Notes: generated by a model not told the origin, from the letters alone. A DNA stretch of 35,421 nucleotides from Streptomyces roseochromogenus subsp. oscitans DS 12.976 (GCF_000497445.1 NZ_CM002285.1:8768544-8803964); one strand, 5' to 3'; shown: positions 15,935 to 24,049, counted from the stretch's first letter. Numbers and translations: made by a program.

Positions 15935-16822
15935 TCAGCCGCAGCCGAGTTCGCCGAGCATCCCCCGGCGCAGCCGGGTGATGATCCGCTTGATCAGCCG
16001 GGACACATGCATCTGTGAGCACCCGAGCCGTTCCCCGATCTCTGCCTGGGTGGCCTCCTCGACGAACCGCAGATGGATGATCCGCCGGTCCCGCTCGCTC
16101 AGTTCCGCCATCAGCGGGGCGAGCGCGTGGACGTCCTCGACGAGCCGCAGCCCGTCCTCCTCCACGCCGATGAAGTCCGCGAGCACCGCCTCGCCCTCCT
16201 CCGGCCCGTCGCCGGAGAGCGCGGCGTCCAGGGAGGCCGAGTGGTACCCGTTGGAGGCGAGCTGGGCCTCGACCACCTCATCGGTGGAGATGTTCATCAG
16301 GGTCGCCAGCTCGGCCACCGTGGGGTCCCGGTCCAGCCGGCCGGCCAGTTCCTCGCGCGCCCTGGCCAGCTCCACCCGCAGCTCCTGGAGCCGGCGTGGT
16401 ACATGCACCGCCCAGGTGGTGTCCCGGAAGAATCGTTTGATCTCGCCGACGATGTAGGGCACCGCGAAGGTGGTGAACTCCACCTCGCGGGCCAGCTCGA
16501 ACCGGTCGATGGCCTTGATCAGGCCGATCATGCCGGTCTGGACGATGTCCTCCATGTCGTCGCCGCGGCCCCGGAACCGTCCGGCCGCGAACCGCACCAG
16601 CGACATGTTCATCTCGATGAGGGTGTTGCGCGCGTACTGGTGCGCGTGCGTGCCCTCCTCCAGCTCCGTCAGCCGGCGGAAGAACTGGCGGGACAGCTCC
16701 CGTGCGTCGAGCGGTGCGACGGACGCCGGAACCGCGATGCCTGGCAGTGACCCCTCATCCGTCCCGTTCTGCTCGGTCCTCGTTGTGACCTCTGCTTGCG
16801 ACCGGATCCCGGCGGTGCCCAT
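15935..16822 (-). CDS. SigB/SigF-family RNA polymerase sigma factor
   Basis: A 295-residue alternative sigma factor. A variable N terminus (1-40) precedes region 2 (NTLIEMNMSLVRFAAGRFRGRGDDMEDIVQTGMIGLIKAIDRFE, with EFTTFAVPYIVGEIKRFFRDTTWAVHVPRRLQEL). Region 3 follows (VAELATLMNISTDEVVEAQLA), then region 4 with the -35-reading helix-turn-helix (ERDRRIIHLRFVEEATQAEIGERLGCSQMHVSRLIKRI). The layout is that of the SigB/F/G subfamily used for stress and sporulation. ATG 16822 is chosen for its GGGAGAGG; a GTG at 16852 is an alternative. Streptomyces have several paralogues, so I give no letter. Neighbours are the RsbW-like gene (convergent) and the ClgR-like gene (divergent, 257 bp). Confidence 0.92.
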   Translation of the reverse strand: MGTAGIRSQAEVTTRTEQNGTDEGSLPGIAVPASVAPLDARELSRQFFRRLTELEEGTHAHQYARNTLIEMNMSLVRFAAGRFRGRGDDMEDIVQTGMIGLIKAIDRFELAREVEFTTFAVPYIVGEIKRFFRDTTWAVHVPRRLQELRVELARAREELAGRLDRDPTVAELATLMNISTDEVVEAQLASNGYHSASLDAALSGDGPEEGEAVLADFIGVEEDGLRLVEDVHALAPLMAELSERDRRIIHLRFVEEATQAEIGERLGCSQMHVSRLIKRIITRLRRGMLGELGCG

Positions 16823-17026
16823 TGCCTCTCCCACGAAAGTCACGGTTGCCACGTCTGCCCCGGCAGCCGCTGTGCCGTGGGCCCCGATTACCCGGAACCC
16901 GGCATTCCATGCGTGCGTGCCGCGTCACTCACCGGGCGGATACCCCTGGCCACGCCGCGCATGCGCATGCCTCCCCGCAGTGGCGGGAAAGCGGCGCCGC
17001 GCGTCCGAGCGGCCCGGTTTCCCCTA

Positions 17027-17072
17027 CGGCGTAACGCCGGGCCCTTGCTCCCCGCCCTGCGGCTCCTAGGCT
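17027..17072 (+). promoter_or_regulatory. Palindrome and promoter of the ClgR-like gene
   Basis: CGGCG-TAA-CGCCG (17027-17039) is a perfect 13-bp inverted repeat. It lies just before TTGCTC (17045-17050), 16 bp of spacer and TAGGCT (17067-17072). The GTG start at 17080 is seven bases after the -10 with no Shine-Dalgarno sequence, so the mRNA is probably leaderless. The palindrome is placed where an activator or repressor would act. Confidence 0.45.
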
Positions 17073-17079
17073 GACGTGG

Positions 17080-17484
17080 GTGAGCGAGCGACTGAGCGAC
17101 GAAGCCCGAGTGATCCCCCTGCGACCGGCGCCCGCCCGTCCGGCGCGGCCCGCGTCCGGGCCTGGGGAGAGCGAGGAGAGCAAGGAGCCGCTGTGGCGCG
17201 ATCTCGTCGGCGAGGTGCTGCGGCGCGAGCGGCGGGCGCAGGACCGTACCCTCAAGGACGTGGCCGACGCGGCCAGGATCTCGCTGCCCTACCTGTCCGA
17301 GATCGAGCGCGGCCGCAAGGAGGCCTCCTCGGAGGTCCTCGCGGCCGCGGCGCAGGCGCTCGGCCTGGGTCTCGGCGACCTGCTTTCGCTGGCGCACGGT
17401 GAGCTGACCCGGCGCACCGCCCCGCACCGCCGGTCGGCCACCGTGCCGCACCGCTCCTACGACGGGCTCTGCCTGGCCGCCTGA
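17080..17484 (+). CDS. ClgR-like XRE-family transcriptional regulator ending in LAA
   Basis: A 134-residue regulator. A disordered Pro/Arg-rich N terminus (1-38) is followed by a single helix-turn-helix (about 40-102): LWRDLVGEVLRRERRAQDRTLKDVADAARISLPYLSEIERGRKEASSEVLAAAAQALGL. The YLSEIERGRKEASSE segment is the signature of ClgR, activator of clp and lon protease genes in Streptomyces and other actinobacteria. It seems a paralogue rather than ClgR itself, because of the longer N terminus and the Arg/His-rich C-terminal tail. The last residues are YDGLCLAA. For Streptomyces ClgR, the two C-terminal alanines are known to be required for Clp-dependent degradation; the same ending here suggests the same control. 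Confidence 0.85.
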   Translation: MSERLSDEARVIPLRPAPARPARPASGPGESEESKEPLWRDLVGEVLRRERRAQDRTLKDVADAARISLPYLSEIERGRKEASSEVLAAAAQALGLGLGDLLSLAHGELTRRTAPHRRSATVPHRSYDGLCLAA

Positions 17485-17512
17485 GCCGTACCCTGTCGGC
17501 GCCGCGGCCGGG

Positions 17513-18709
17513 TCACTTCTCCCGGAGCTGCCGGAAGAACGCCCGGACGTCGCCGATCAGCAGGTCCGGCTCCTCCAGGGCCGCGAAGTGCCCGCCCCGC
17601 TCGAACTCCGTCCAGCGCACGAGGTTCTCGGTGCGTTCCGCTTTGTGCCGCAGCGGGATCTGGGGGTCGGCCGGGAACACGGCCAGTGCGGTCGGCGCGG
17701 TGGAGGGGGTGGCCAGCCGCGCGTTCCAGTCGCCGGCCGCCGCCCGTTCGTAGTAGATGCGGCCCGACGAGCCGGCCGTACCGGTCAGCCAGTACAGCAT
17801 CACGTTGGTCAGCAGCCGGTCCCGGTCCACCGCCTCCTCCGGCAGCTCCGCGCAGTCCGTCCACTCCCGGAACTTCTCGACGATCCAGGCCAGTTGACCG
17901 ACGGGCGAGTCCGTCAGGGCGTAGCCGAGGGTGTGCGGACGGCTGGACTGCAGGGCGGCGTATCCGGCGCCGTCGCGGAACCACTCGTCCCACCGGCGCC
18001 AGGACCGCAGCGTCCGCTCCCGCTCCGCGGATCCGAGCGCGGCCAGCTCCTCCTCGGTCGGCTCGGTCAGCGCCTGCGCGCCGGGCAGCAGATTGAGGTG
18101 GACGCCGATCACCCGGTCCGGATACATACGGCCCAGTTCGCGGGAGATCGCCGCACCCCAGTCACCGCCCTGCAGCCCGAACCGCTCGTATCCGAGCCGC
18201 CGCATCAGCTCCGCCCAGGCGCCGGCCACCCGGCCCGCCTCCCAGCCCCGCTCGGTGGTGGGCCCGGACAGCCCGAAGCCGGGGATGCCGGGCAGGACGA
18301 CGTGGAAGGCGTCCGCCGCGTCACCGCCGTACGCCACCGGGTCGGTGAGCGGGCCGACCACGTCGAGGAACTCCACGATCGAACCCGGCCAGCCATGGGT
18401 GATCACCAGCGGCGTGGCGTCCGGCTCGGGCGAGCGGATGTGGGCGAAGTGGACATGGGCTCCGTCGATCGTGGTGGTGAACTGCGGCCACCGGTTCAGC
18501 TCGGTCTCGGCGGCGCGCCAGTCGTACGTGTGCCGCCAGTAGTGGACCAGCTCGCGCAGATAGCCGGCCGGGACGCCGTACTCCCAGCCGGCTCCGGGCA
18601 GTTCGGCGGGCCAGCGGGTGCGGTCGAGACGGTCGTACAGGTCGTCGAGGTCGCTCTGCGGGACCGACAGCCGGAAGGGCTCGATACGTTCGGCGGGTGT
18701 GGAGGTCAT
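17513..18709 (-). CDS. Epoxide hydrolase (alpha/beta-hydrolase with N-terminal EHN domain)
   Basis: A 398-residue soluble enzyme of the microsomal-type epoxide hydrolase family, converting epoxides to vicinal diols. The N-terminal EHN domain (1-110) has FRLSVPQSDLDDLYDRLDRTRWP. The oxyanion motif is THGWPGS, the nucleophile D183 lies in GGDWG and the base H374 in GGHFAALEEPD. A cap-domain Tyr pair (GRIYYERA) is the likely epoxide-polarising position. TAGCAT at 18717-18722 (minus strand) lies seven bases before ATG 18709 with no Shine-Dalgarno sequence, suggesting a leaderless mRNA. It diverges from the PhnB-type gene at 18831. The natural substrate is unknown. Confidence 0.92.
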   Translation of the reverse strand: MTSTPAERIEPFRLSVPQSDLDDLYDRLDRTRWPAELPGAGWEYGVPAGYLRELVHYWRHTYDWRAAETELNRWPQFTTTIDGAHVHFAHIRSPEPDATPLVITHGWPGSIVEFLDVVGPLTDPVAYGGDAADAFHVVLPGIPGFGLSGPTTERGWEAGRVAGAWAELMRRLGYERFGLQGGDWGAAISRELGRMYPDRVIGVHLNLLPGAQALTEPTEEELAALGSAERERTLRSWRRWDEWFRDGAGYAALQSSRPHTLGYALTDSPVGQLAWIVEKFREWTDCAELPEEAVDRDRLLTNVMLYWLTGTAGSSGRIYYERAAAGDWNARLATPSTAPTALAVFPADPQIPLRHKAERTENLVRWTEFERGGHFAALEEPDLLIGDVRAFFRQLREK

Positions 18710-18716
18710 GATCGGG

Positions 18717-18722
18717 ATGCTA
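18717..18722 (-). promoter_or_regulatory. -10 element giving a probable leaderless epoxide hydrolase transcript
   Basis: TAGCAT on the minus strand is a good -10 match, seven bases before the ATG at 18709; nothing like GGAGG occurs between or just upstream. No clear -35 is seen at 17-18 bp. Confidence 0.4.
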
Positions 18723-18830
18723 GGCGGACCCGGCGCTCACCCGTCGGGATTAACCGGCGGCCCGGCCGATGAGTTTCGCCGCGAGGATCGGTCGGTACAG
18801 GTGACCGCGTTCCCCGCCCAGGAGGTACCC

Positions 18831-19313
18831 ATGACCACCGACGGATTCACCACCTGTCTCTGGTTCGACGGCCAGGCCGAGGAGGCCGCGGCGTTCTACG
18901 TCTCGGTCTTCAAGAACTCCAGCATCGGCAGGATCAGCCGCTACACCGACGCCGGGCCCGGCGAGACCGGCTCCGTGCTGACCGTGGAGTTCACAGCCAA
19001 CGGCCAGAAGTTCATCGCGCTCAACGGCGGCCCCCAGTTCAAGTTCAACGAGGCCGTCTCCTTCCAGATCCTCTGCGCCGACCAGGCGGAGATCGACCAC
19101 TACTGGACCAAGCTCACCGAGAACGGCGGCGAGGGCGGCCCCTGCGGCTGGCTCAAGGACAGGTACGGCCTGTCCTGGCAGGTCGTCTACGACCGGCTGG
19201 CCGACATGATCCACGACCCCGACGGCGCGAAGGTCGACCGTGCCATGAAGGCCATGATGGCCATGGGCAAGCTGGACGTCGCCGCGCTGGACGAGGCGTA
19301 CGCGGGGGAGTAG
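18831..19313 (+). CDS. PhnB-type VOC family protein
   Basis: A 160-residue protein of the PhnB / 3-demethylubiquinone-methyltransferase-like VOC group: TCLWFDGQAEEAAAFYVSVFKNSSIGRISRYTDAGPGETGSVLTVEFTANGQKFIALNGGP, then WTKLTENGGEGGPCGWLKDRYGLSWQVV. The C terminus carries the usual MHDPD-like and AMKAMMAMGKLDVAALDEAY helices. ATG 18831 follows GGAGG (18821-18825). It diverges from the epoxide hydrolase, 121 bp between starts. The family is widespread; true methyltransferase activity is doubtful, and no substrate can be named. Confidence 0.88.
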   Translation: MTTDGFTTCLWFDGQAEEAAAFYVSVFKNSSIGRISRYTDAGPGETGSVLTVEFTANGQKFIALNGGPQFKFNEAVSFQILCADQAEIDHYWTKLTENGGEGGPCGWLKDRYGLSWQVVYDRLADMIHDPDGAKVDRAMKAMMAMGKLDVAALDEAYAGE

Positions 19314-19327
19314 CGGACCCTTGACCC

Positions 19328-20236
19328 TCACCCGGCCTCGGTGAGGATCTCGGTGATCACATGCCGGGAGTTCTCCGCCAGGGCCGGGTTGGTGTCCCAG
19401 TAGTACGGCAGCTGGATCAGCGAGATCGACAGTGCCCAGCCCCGTCCCCGCGTCCACTCCGCGTCGTCCGCGCCGACGGCCTTGCGGAAGGTGTCCCGCA
19501 CGGACACGGGCAGCAGGTTCCAGGCCACGATCAGATCCACGGCCGGGTCGCCCGCTCCCGCGCAGCCGAAGTCGATGACCGCGCTCAGCCGGCCCGCGTC
19601 GACCAGCACGTTCCCGGGGGAGAGGTCCCCGTGGGCCCACACCGGTGGCCCGGTGTGCTCCGGGGCGCACAGGGACTGCTCCCACAGCGCCGTGACGGCG
19701 CCGCCGTCGACCCGTCCGCCCAGCTCGGCGACGGCCGCGCGGGTGGGCTCGTCCCGGTCCCCCAGGGGACCGCCCCGGTAGCCGGGCGGCGCGTCCCGCG
19801 GGTCGATCCGGCGCAGCGCGCGCACGAACGCCGCGAGATCCCCGGCGAGCCGCTCAGGCTCCCGCACGGCACCCGCCACCGGATTGCTCCCCGCCAGCCA
19901 GCGGTAGACGGACCAGGGCCAGGGAAAGCCCCCGTCCGGCTCGCCGAGGCCCAACGGCTCGGGCACGGCCACCGGCAGCAGCGGCCCGAGCCGGGGCAGC
20001 CAGCGCTGCTCGTGCCGCAGGTCCGGTACGGCGCCGGGGCGCCGGGGCAGCCGTACCAGCAGGTCGGAGCCCAGCCGGAACATGGCGTTCTCGGTCCCGG
20101 AGGACGCGAGCCGCCGTACCGGCAGGGCGGCCCAGCGCGGGAACCGGCGGGCGATCAGGCGCTGGACCAGCGGGGCGTCGAGGTCGACCTCGTCCGCGTG
20201 CATCTTCTGCGGCCTCGGGCCGTCATGGACACTCAT
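19328..20236 (-). CDS. Aminoglycoside phosphotransferase-family (APH fold) kinase
   Basis: A 302-residue small-molecule kinase-like protein. It shows the nucleotide-binding lobe with SSGTENAMFRLG, the Brenner motif VWAHGDLSPGNVLV (H202, D204) and the metal-binding AVIDFGCAGAGDP (D222). These residues are intact, so phosphotransferase activity is plausible. Many members are not resistance enzymes and act on unknown metabolites. The start is uncertain: ATG 20236 gives MSVHDGPRP, while ATG 20203 (MHADEVD) has GAGG better placed. It ends 14 bp from the convergent PhnB-type gene. Confidence 0.87.
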   Translation of the reverse strand: MSVHDGPRPQKMHADEVDLDAPLVQRLIARRFPRWAALPVRRLASSGTENAMFRLGSDLLVRLPRRPGAVPDLRHEQRWLPRLGPLLPVAVPEPLGLGEPDGGFPWPWSVYRWLAGSNPVAGAVREPERLAGDLAAFVRALRRIDPRDAPPGYRGGPLGDRDEPTRAAVAELGGRVDGGAVTALWEQSLCAPEHTGPPVWAHGDLSPGNVLVDAGRLSAVIDFGCAGAGDPAVDLIVAWNLLPVSVRDTFRKAVGADDAEWTRGRGWALSISLIQLPYYWDTNPALAENSRHVITEILTEAG

Positions 20237-20290
20237 CGCGGCCCATCCCAGCGTCTCGACGCCCTCGCTGTCGACGGAATTTCCCGCAGT

Positions 20291-21169
20291 TCAGACCCGG
20301 TCGGCCGCGATCAGCAGGTACTGGAAACTGCCGTTGCGGTAGGCGTCGAGGAACGTGTCCTCGATGCCCGTGACCAGATGCCCGGCCTCCTTGCGCAGTT
20401 CCCAGTAGGGGATCGTGGCCTCGGTCAGATCCTCGACGTGGACCGGCACCAGGCGGTTGCGGGCCATCGCCTTGAAGTACTCCGAGCGCGGGTGGATGTC
20501 GCAGATGTAGTGGGCGTTGATCAGCGACACCTCGCGCGACGCCTGTCCGTAGGTGTCGTTGTAGCAGCCGGTGATCACCACACAGCGTCCGCCGCGGCGC
20601 AGCAGCCGGGCGTGCTCGGCGAACAGCAGGTCCAACTCGACGTACATGGTGGACTCGTTGTTCCAGGACGCCGCGTACGCGCCGGTTTCGAAACCGGTGT
20701 CGAGCATGTTGCGGTGGTGGTAGCGCACCTTGTCGTCGATGCCGCGGGCATGGGCCTGCTCATTGGCGAAGTCGGCCTGCTTCGCCGAGATGGTGACGCC
20801 ATCGGCGTGGCAGCCGTAGCGCAGATGCGCCACGACGCTGCCGCCGCCGCGGCCGCAGCCGGCGTCGAAGACGCGGTCGGCGGGGGAGAGCGGGCCGAGA
20901 CGCGAGGCGAGCAGTTCGGCCTGGGCGTGCTCCAGGCGGTGCAGCTCGGCGGTGATGCGGTCCCGGCGCAGGGCCGGATCGGGCTCGTCGAGCACCGACC
21001 GGTCGGCCGCTCCGATGCCGTAGTGGTGGTGGTACAGGTCGTCGATCCTGCCGAGTTCGAGGTTGACCGGGTTCTCCTCGGCGTTCCAGTAGTCCGCGAC
21101 CCGGGTCTGGTAGGTGGACTGGGCCGGGACGGGAACGGGAGTGGTCCGGGCGACAGGGGCAGTGGTCAA
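20291..21169 (-). CDS. gppmt: Geranyl diphosphate 2-C-methyltransferase
   Basis: A 292-residue SAM-dependent enzyme that methylates C2 of geranyl diphosphate, giving the substrate of 2-methylisoborneol synthase. It has DYWNAEENPVNLELGRIDDLYHHHYGIG, the SAM motif VFDAGCGRGGGS, the SWNNESTMYVELD active-site stretch and the C-terminal GSFQYLLIAADRV, all matching Streptomyces GPPMT (S. coelicolor SCO7701). I place the start at the TTG at 21169: GAGGAG lies six bases upstream and the protein then begins MTTAPVA at the expected length. An ATG at 21190 lacks a ribosome binding site. It is the third gene of the eshA-mibS-gppmt operon, 49 bp after the synthase stop. Confidence 0.95.
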   Translation of the reverse strand: MTTAPVARTTPVPVPAQSTYQTRVADYWNAEENPVNLELGRIDDLYHHHYGIGAADRSVLDEPDPALRRDRITAELHRLEHAQAELLASRLGPLSPADRVFDAGCGRGGGSVVAHLRYGCHADGVTISAKQADFANEQAHARGIDDKVRYHHRNMLDTGFETGAYAASWNNESTMYVELDLLFAEHARLLRRGGRCVVITGCYNDTYGQASREVSLINAHYICDIHPRSEYFKAMARNRLVPVHVEDLTEATIPYWELRKEAGHLVTGIEDTFLDAYRNGSFQYLLIAADRV

Positions 21170-21218
21170 CGGTGGCTCCTCGTGGCGCATGTGACGGCGT
21201 TTCGGAAAACGGCGGTTT

Positions 21219-22268
21219 CTACCAGTAGTCGGGCAGGTGGTAGCGGTGGGTGTTGGTGGCGTGCCACTCGTGGTTGCCCGACACCCAGGCGGCCAGGCCC
21301 TGGGCGTAGCGCTCCACCAGGGGCGAGGTGGCCGACAGCAGGGCCGCCTCCTCCTCGAAGGCCTCCATGATCCGGTTGTGGATCTCGACGGACTTGAGGT
21401 ACGCGGGCTTCAGACCGATCCGCTCGTTGGCGGCGATGACCTGGGGCAGATTGAGGTGGGTGGGGTCGCTGGCCAGCTCCTTGGTGAAGGAGTACAGGTC
21501 GTTGACGAGCGTGGTGGCGTTGCTGGCGAGGGCGGTGATCCGCTGGATCTCGGGGCGGGCGTAGACCTGCTCGGGCAGTTCGTAGCCGTCCACGGCGTCC
21601 ACGAGCGTCAGACAGGGGCGGAAGTTGTTGAACTGCCGCATCACCAGGTACTCCCAGACCCGCGGCACGTACTTCGTCTCCATCCAGGCGGCCTCGCCCA
21701 GATAACCCAGGTGCAGCCGGGCGATGTCGTACACGAACCGGCTGGTCTGGCTGGGCGTGGCGAAGGTCGCGTAGTCCTCGAGGGCGAAGTGGTACGAGCG
21801 CAGCGGACCGTCGGCCTGGATGCCCTCGCGCCACTCGGCTTCCACTTCCGGGACGCCGTGGAAGGGGTCGAGCGCCGACTGGGCGATGATCAGCGGGCCG
21901 CCCAGACCGCGCCGCGATCCGCCCCGGCCCTCGTCCTCCTCGCAGTAGCAGGAGTCGACGATGTTCTCGGCGAGCAGGAACTTGCCGGCGGCCGTCAGAC
22001 GGTCCAGGTCGAGTGCGCCCGGATGCTGCAGTACGACGGCCCGGCCGAACTGGAAACCGGAGAAGTCCCCCGTCCAGGACGCGGGGAACAGGTCCAGGTC
22101 CCGGGCCCAGCTCTCCAGGCGGCGGTCGACCTCGGCCGCCTTCTCCGGGTCGGCGGGCACCGCGGGCCGGTACAGCAGCCCGGGGATCGCTCCGGTGCGC
22201 CGGGTCCGCAGGCTCTGGGCGAGGTTCGGGGGGCCGGGCAGCTGGTAGGCGGTCGTCGTTGTGCTCAT
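21219..22268 (-). CDS. mibS: 2-methylisoborneol synthase, short form
   Basis: A 349-residue class I terpene cyclase converting 2-methylgeranyl diphosphate to 2-methylisoborneol, the earthy odorant. The metal-binding NSE motif NDLYSFTKE is intact (N256, S260, E264). The Asp-rich motif reads VDSCYCEED (D105, S106, E110), whereas the usual form is DDCYCE. The C terminus GNHEWHATNTHRYHLPDYW is typical. S. coelicolor MIBS (SCO7700) has about 440 residues because of a long Pro-rich N-terminal extension; here only about 27 residues precede the conserved AIPGLLYRP. ATG 22268 has GGAG at 22275-22278. It lies 16 bp after the eshA stop, so no longer N terminus fits without overlapping eshA, and its frame stays open only to 22334. 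Confidence 0.94.
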   Translation of the reverse strand: MSTTTTAYQLPGPPNLAQSLRTRRTGAIPGLLYRPAVPADPEKAAEVDRRLESWARDLDLFPASWTGDFSGFQFGRAVVLQHPGALDLDRLTAAGKFLLAENIVDSCYCEEDEGRGGSRRGLGGPLIIAQSALDPFHGVPEVEAEWREGIQADGPLRSYHFALEDYATFATPSQTSRFVYDIARLHLGYLGEAAWMETKYVPRVWEYLVMRQFNNFRPCLTLVDAVDGYELPEQVYARPEIQRITALASNATTLVNDLYSFTKELASDPTHLNLPQVIAANERIGLKPAYLKSVEIHNRIMEAFEEEAALLSATSPLVERYAQGLAAWVSGNHEWHATNTHRYHLPDYW

Positions 22269-22284
22269 GGGGTGCTCCAGGCGG

Positions 22285-23727
22285 TCACTCGGGGAGCCGG
22301 CCGATCTGGACGTTCTCCAGAATCCCGGCCGCATCGGGCACGAGAATGGCCAGCGAGTAGTACGCGGTCACTAGGTAGTTGACGATCGCGGCAGAGTCGA
22401 TGCCCATGAACCGGACGTTCAGGCCCGGCTGATGTTCCTCCGGGATGCCGGTCTGGTAGAGGCCGATGACCCCCTGGTCGGCCTCGCCCGTGCGCAGGGC
22501 GATGATGCTGCTGGTGTGGTCGTCGCTGATCGGGATCTTGCCACAGGGGAAGATCGGCACACCGCGCCACGCCGGTACCTCATGGCCGTCCACGCTCACG
22601 GTGCCGGGAACAAGGCCACGCCGGTTGCATTGTCGGAAGAACGCCGCGATCGCCTTGGGATGGGCGAGGAAGACCTTCGTCTTGCGCCGCATGGAGAGCA
22701 GTTCGTCCATGTCGTCCGGGGTCGGCGGGCCGGCGAGGGTGCTGATCCGCTGGCCGTAGTCGACGTTGTGCAGCAGCCCGAACTCCCGGTTGTTGACCAG
22801 CTCCCACTCCTGGCGCTCGCGGATCTCCTCGACCGTGAGCCGGAGCTGCTGCTGGGTCTGGTCCATCGGGTGGTTGTAGAGGTCGGCGACCCGGGTGTGC
22901 ACCCGCAGCACGGCCTGAGTGAGGGACAACTCGTATTCACGCGGGGTGAGTTCGTAGTCCACGAAGCCACCGGGCAGCGTGGGCTCACCGACATGGCCGG
23001 CCTGTACCGGCACGTCGGCCTCGCCCTTGCGGTTCATGGGCTTGTTCTGCCGCTCGACATACGCCTGGAGATGCGCCGCGAGGGACGGCACCCGCTCGGT
23101 GAACTCCTGCACGACGGTCCAGGGCAGCGCGAGCACCACACCCGCGGTCTCGGCCCGCACCGAGGCCAGCCACAGCGGGTCGGACTGTCCGACCGCCTCG
23201 TCGCCCATCTGATCGCCGTCGGTGATGACCCCGGTGATCTCCTCCTCGCCGTACTTGCCGGAGGCGTACCGGGTGAACCGGCCGTGCACGACCAGATACG
23301 CCTCCGTCACGGGCTGGCCGGCCTCGAACAGCACCTGTCCGGCGCGCACCTCCCGGGGCTGGAAACGGCCGGCGACCTCCCGCAGCACCTCGATGTCCGG
23401 GTAGCCGCGCAGGATCGGCAGCTCGGTCAGCGTCTCCGGGATGACCCGGATGTCGTCGGCGCCGTTCTGCTCGAAGTGCACCCGGCCGCGCCCCGTGCGC
23501 AGCTGGAGGCGGCGGTTGACCCGGTAGGCGCCGCCCTTGACGTCCACCCACGGCAGGGTCTTCAGCAGCCATCGTGAGGTGATGGCCTGCATCTGCGGTT
23601 CGGACTTGGTGGTCGTGGTGAGCTGGCGTGCCGCCCGGGTGCTGAGGCTGGTGAGCTGCCCGTCGGCCGTGGGCTCGGGTGCGGGTTCGCCGACGTCGGA
23701 ACCGGTGGCGCTGTCCGGTGTGGTCAC
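22285..23727 (-). CDS. eshA: EshA: family 2B encapsulin shell protein with cNMP-binding-like domain
   Basis: A 480-residue protein that self-assembles into an HK97-fold nanocompartment. In Streptomyces, family 2B shells are encoded next to 2-MIB synthase and enclose it. After an acidic Pro/Thr-rich N terminus come [37 protein letters not shown], a cyclic-nucleotide-binding-like insert at about 102-215, then capsid elements from [36 protein letters not shown] to [11 protein letters not shown]. In the insert, the Arg of the classical phosphate-binding cassette (CAP R82) aligns with W186 (PLWLASVRA), so ordinary cAMP binding is doubtful. The start is GTG 23727, with GGAGGG just upstream. First gene of the MIB operon. 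Confidence 0.95.
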   Translation of the reverse strand: MTTPDSATGSDVGEPAPEPTADGQLTSLSTRAARQLTTTTKSEPQMQAITSRWLLKTLPWVDVKGGAYRVNRRLQLRTGRGRVHFEQNGADDIRVIPETLTELPILRGYPDIEVLREVAGRFQPREVRAGQVLFEAGQPVTEAYLVVHGRFTRYASGKYGEEEITGVITDGDQMGDEAVGQSDPLWLASVRAETAGVVLALPWTVVQEFTERVPSLAAHLQAYVERQNKPMNRKGEADVPVQAGHVGEPTLPGGFVDYELTPREYELSLTQAVLRVHTRVADLYNHPMDQTQQQLRLTVEEIRERQEWELVNNREFGLLHNVDYGQRISTLAGPPTPDDMDELLSMRRKTKVFLAHPKAIAAFFRQCNRRGLVPGTVSVDGHEVPAWRGVPIFPCGKIPISDDHTSSIIALRTGEADQGVIGLYQTGIPEEHQPGLNVRFMGIDSAAIVNYLVTAYYSLAILVPDAAGILENVQIGRLPE

Positions 23728-23866
23728 TTTCCCTCCAGCGGAGCTGCTTGCGAACAGGGGTGGCCGGGATCGATGGGTGGTGACCGTGGTGGTCCTGCAC
23801 CCGGGCCAAGCCAAACAGTCCTCGTGAGGTGCCCGATACAGCGCGAAGGGGGCGGAACCAGCCACT

Positions 23867-23882
23867 CAGGTGTGTAAACCTG
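23867..23882. promoter_or_regulatory. Operator candidate upstream of eshA
   Basis: CAGGT-N6-ACCTG, with a symmetrical T and A inside the spacer, 140 bp before the eshA start codon. It is one of the few AT-containing symmetrical elements in the region, and it could bind a dimeric regulator of the MIB operon. It does not match the Crp consensus (TGTGA-N6-TCACA). Confidence 0.4.
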
Positions 23883-23966
23883 CTGATCGGGGCGCGTCCG
23901 GCAAACGGTGTGGCCACGCGCCGGCGCACCGCGCCCCCGCGCACGCCGCTGTGGTGCGCCCCCGGC

Positions 23967-23978
23967 CCCTGGCCAGGG
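23967..23978. promoter_or_regulatory. Perfect 12-bp palindrome CCCTGGCCAGGG
   Basis: A self-complementary 12-mer in the middle of the eshA-VOC intergenic region. It may be a protein site or chance in 75% GC sequence. Confidence 0.25.
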
Positions 23979-24049
23979 CCTGTCCGGCGGACCCTGTCGC
24001 AGACGCGGGGGCCGGCACGCCCCCCACCGCCACAAGGGCGTGGGGGCGC

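Noticed and set aside
19328..20236. Antibiotic resistance gene (aminoglycoside phosphotransferase).
   Set aside because: The fold and motifs fit the broad APH family, but nothing in sequence or context points to aminoglycosides; most chromosomal Streptomyces members are not resistance determinants.
22269..22334. An upstream ATG (22334) extending 2-MIB synthase by 22 residues.
   Set aside because: It lies inside the eshA coding region, lacks a ribosome binding site, and the extra residues do not resemble the synthase extension; ATG 22268 has GGAG.
22285..23727. HK97-type capsid fold of EshA as a sign of a prophage.
   Set aside because: No portal, terminase, tail or integrase genes nearby; the neighbours are terpene synthase and methyltransferase, the known family 2B encapsulin context.
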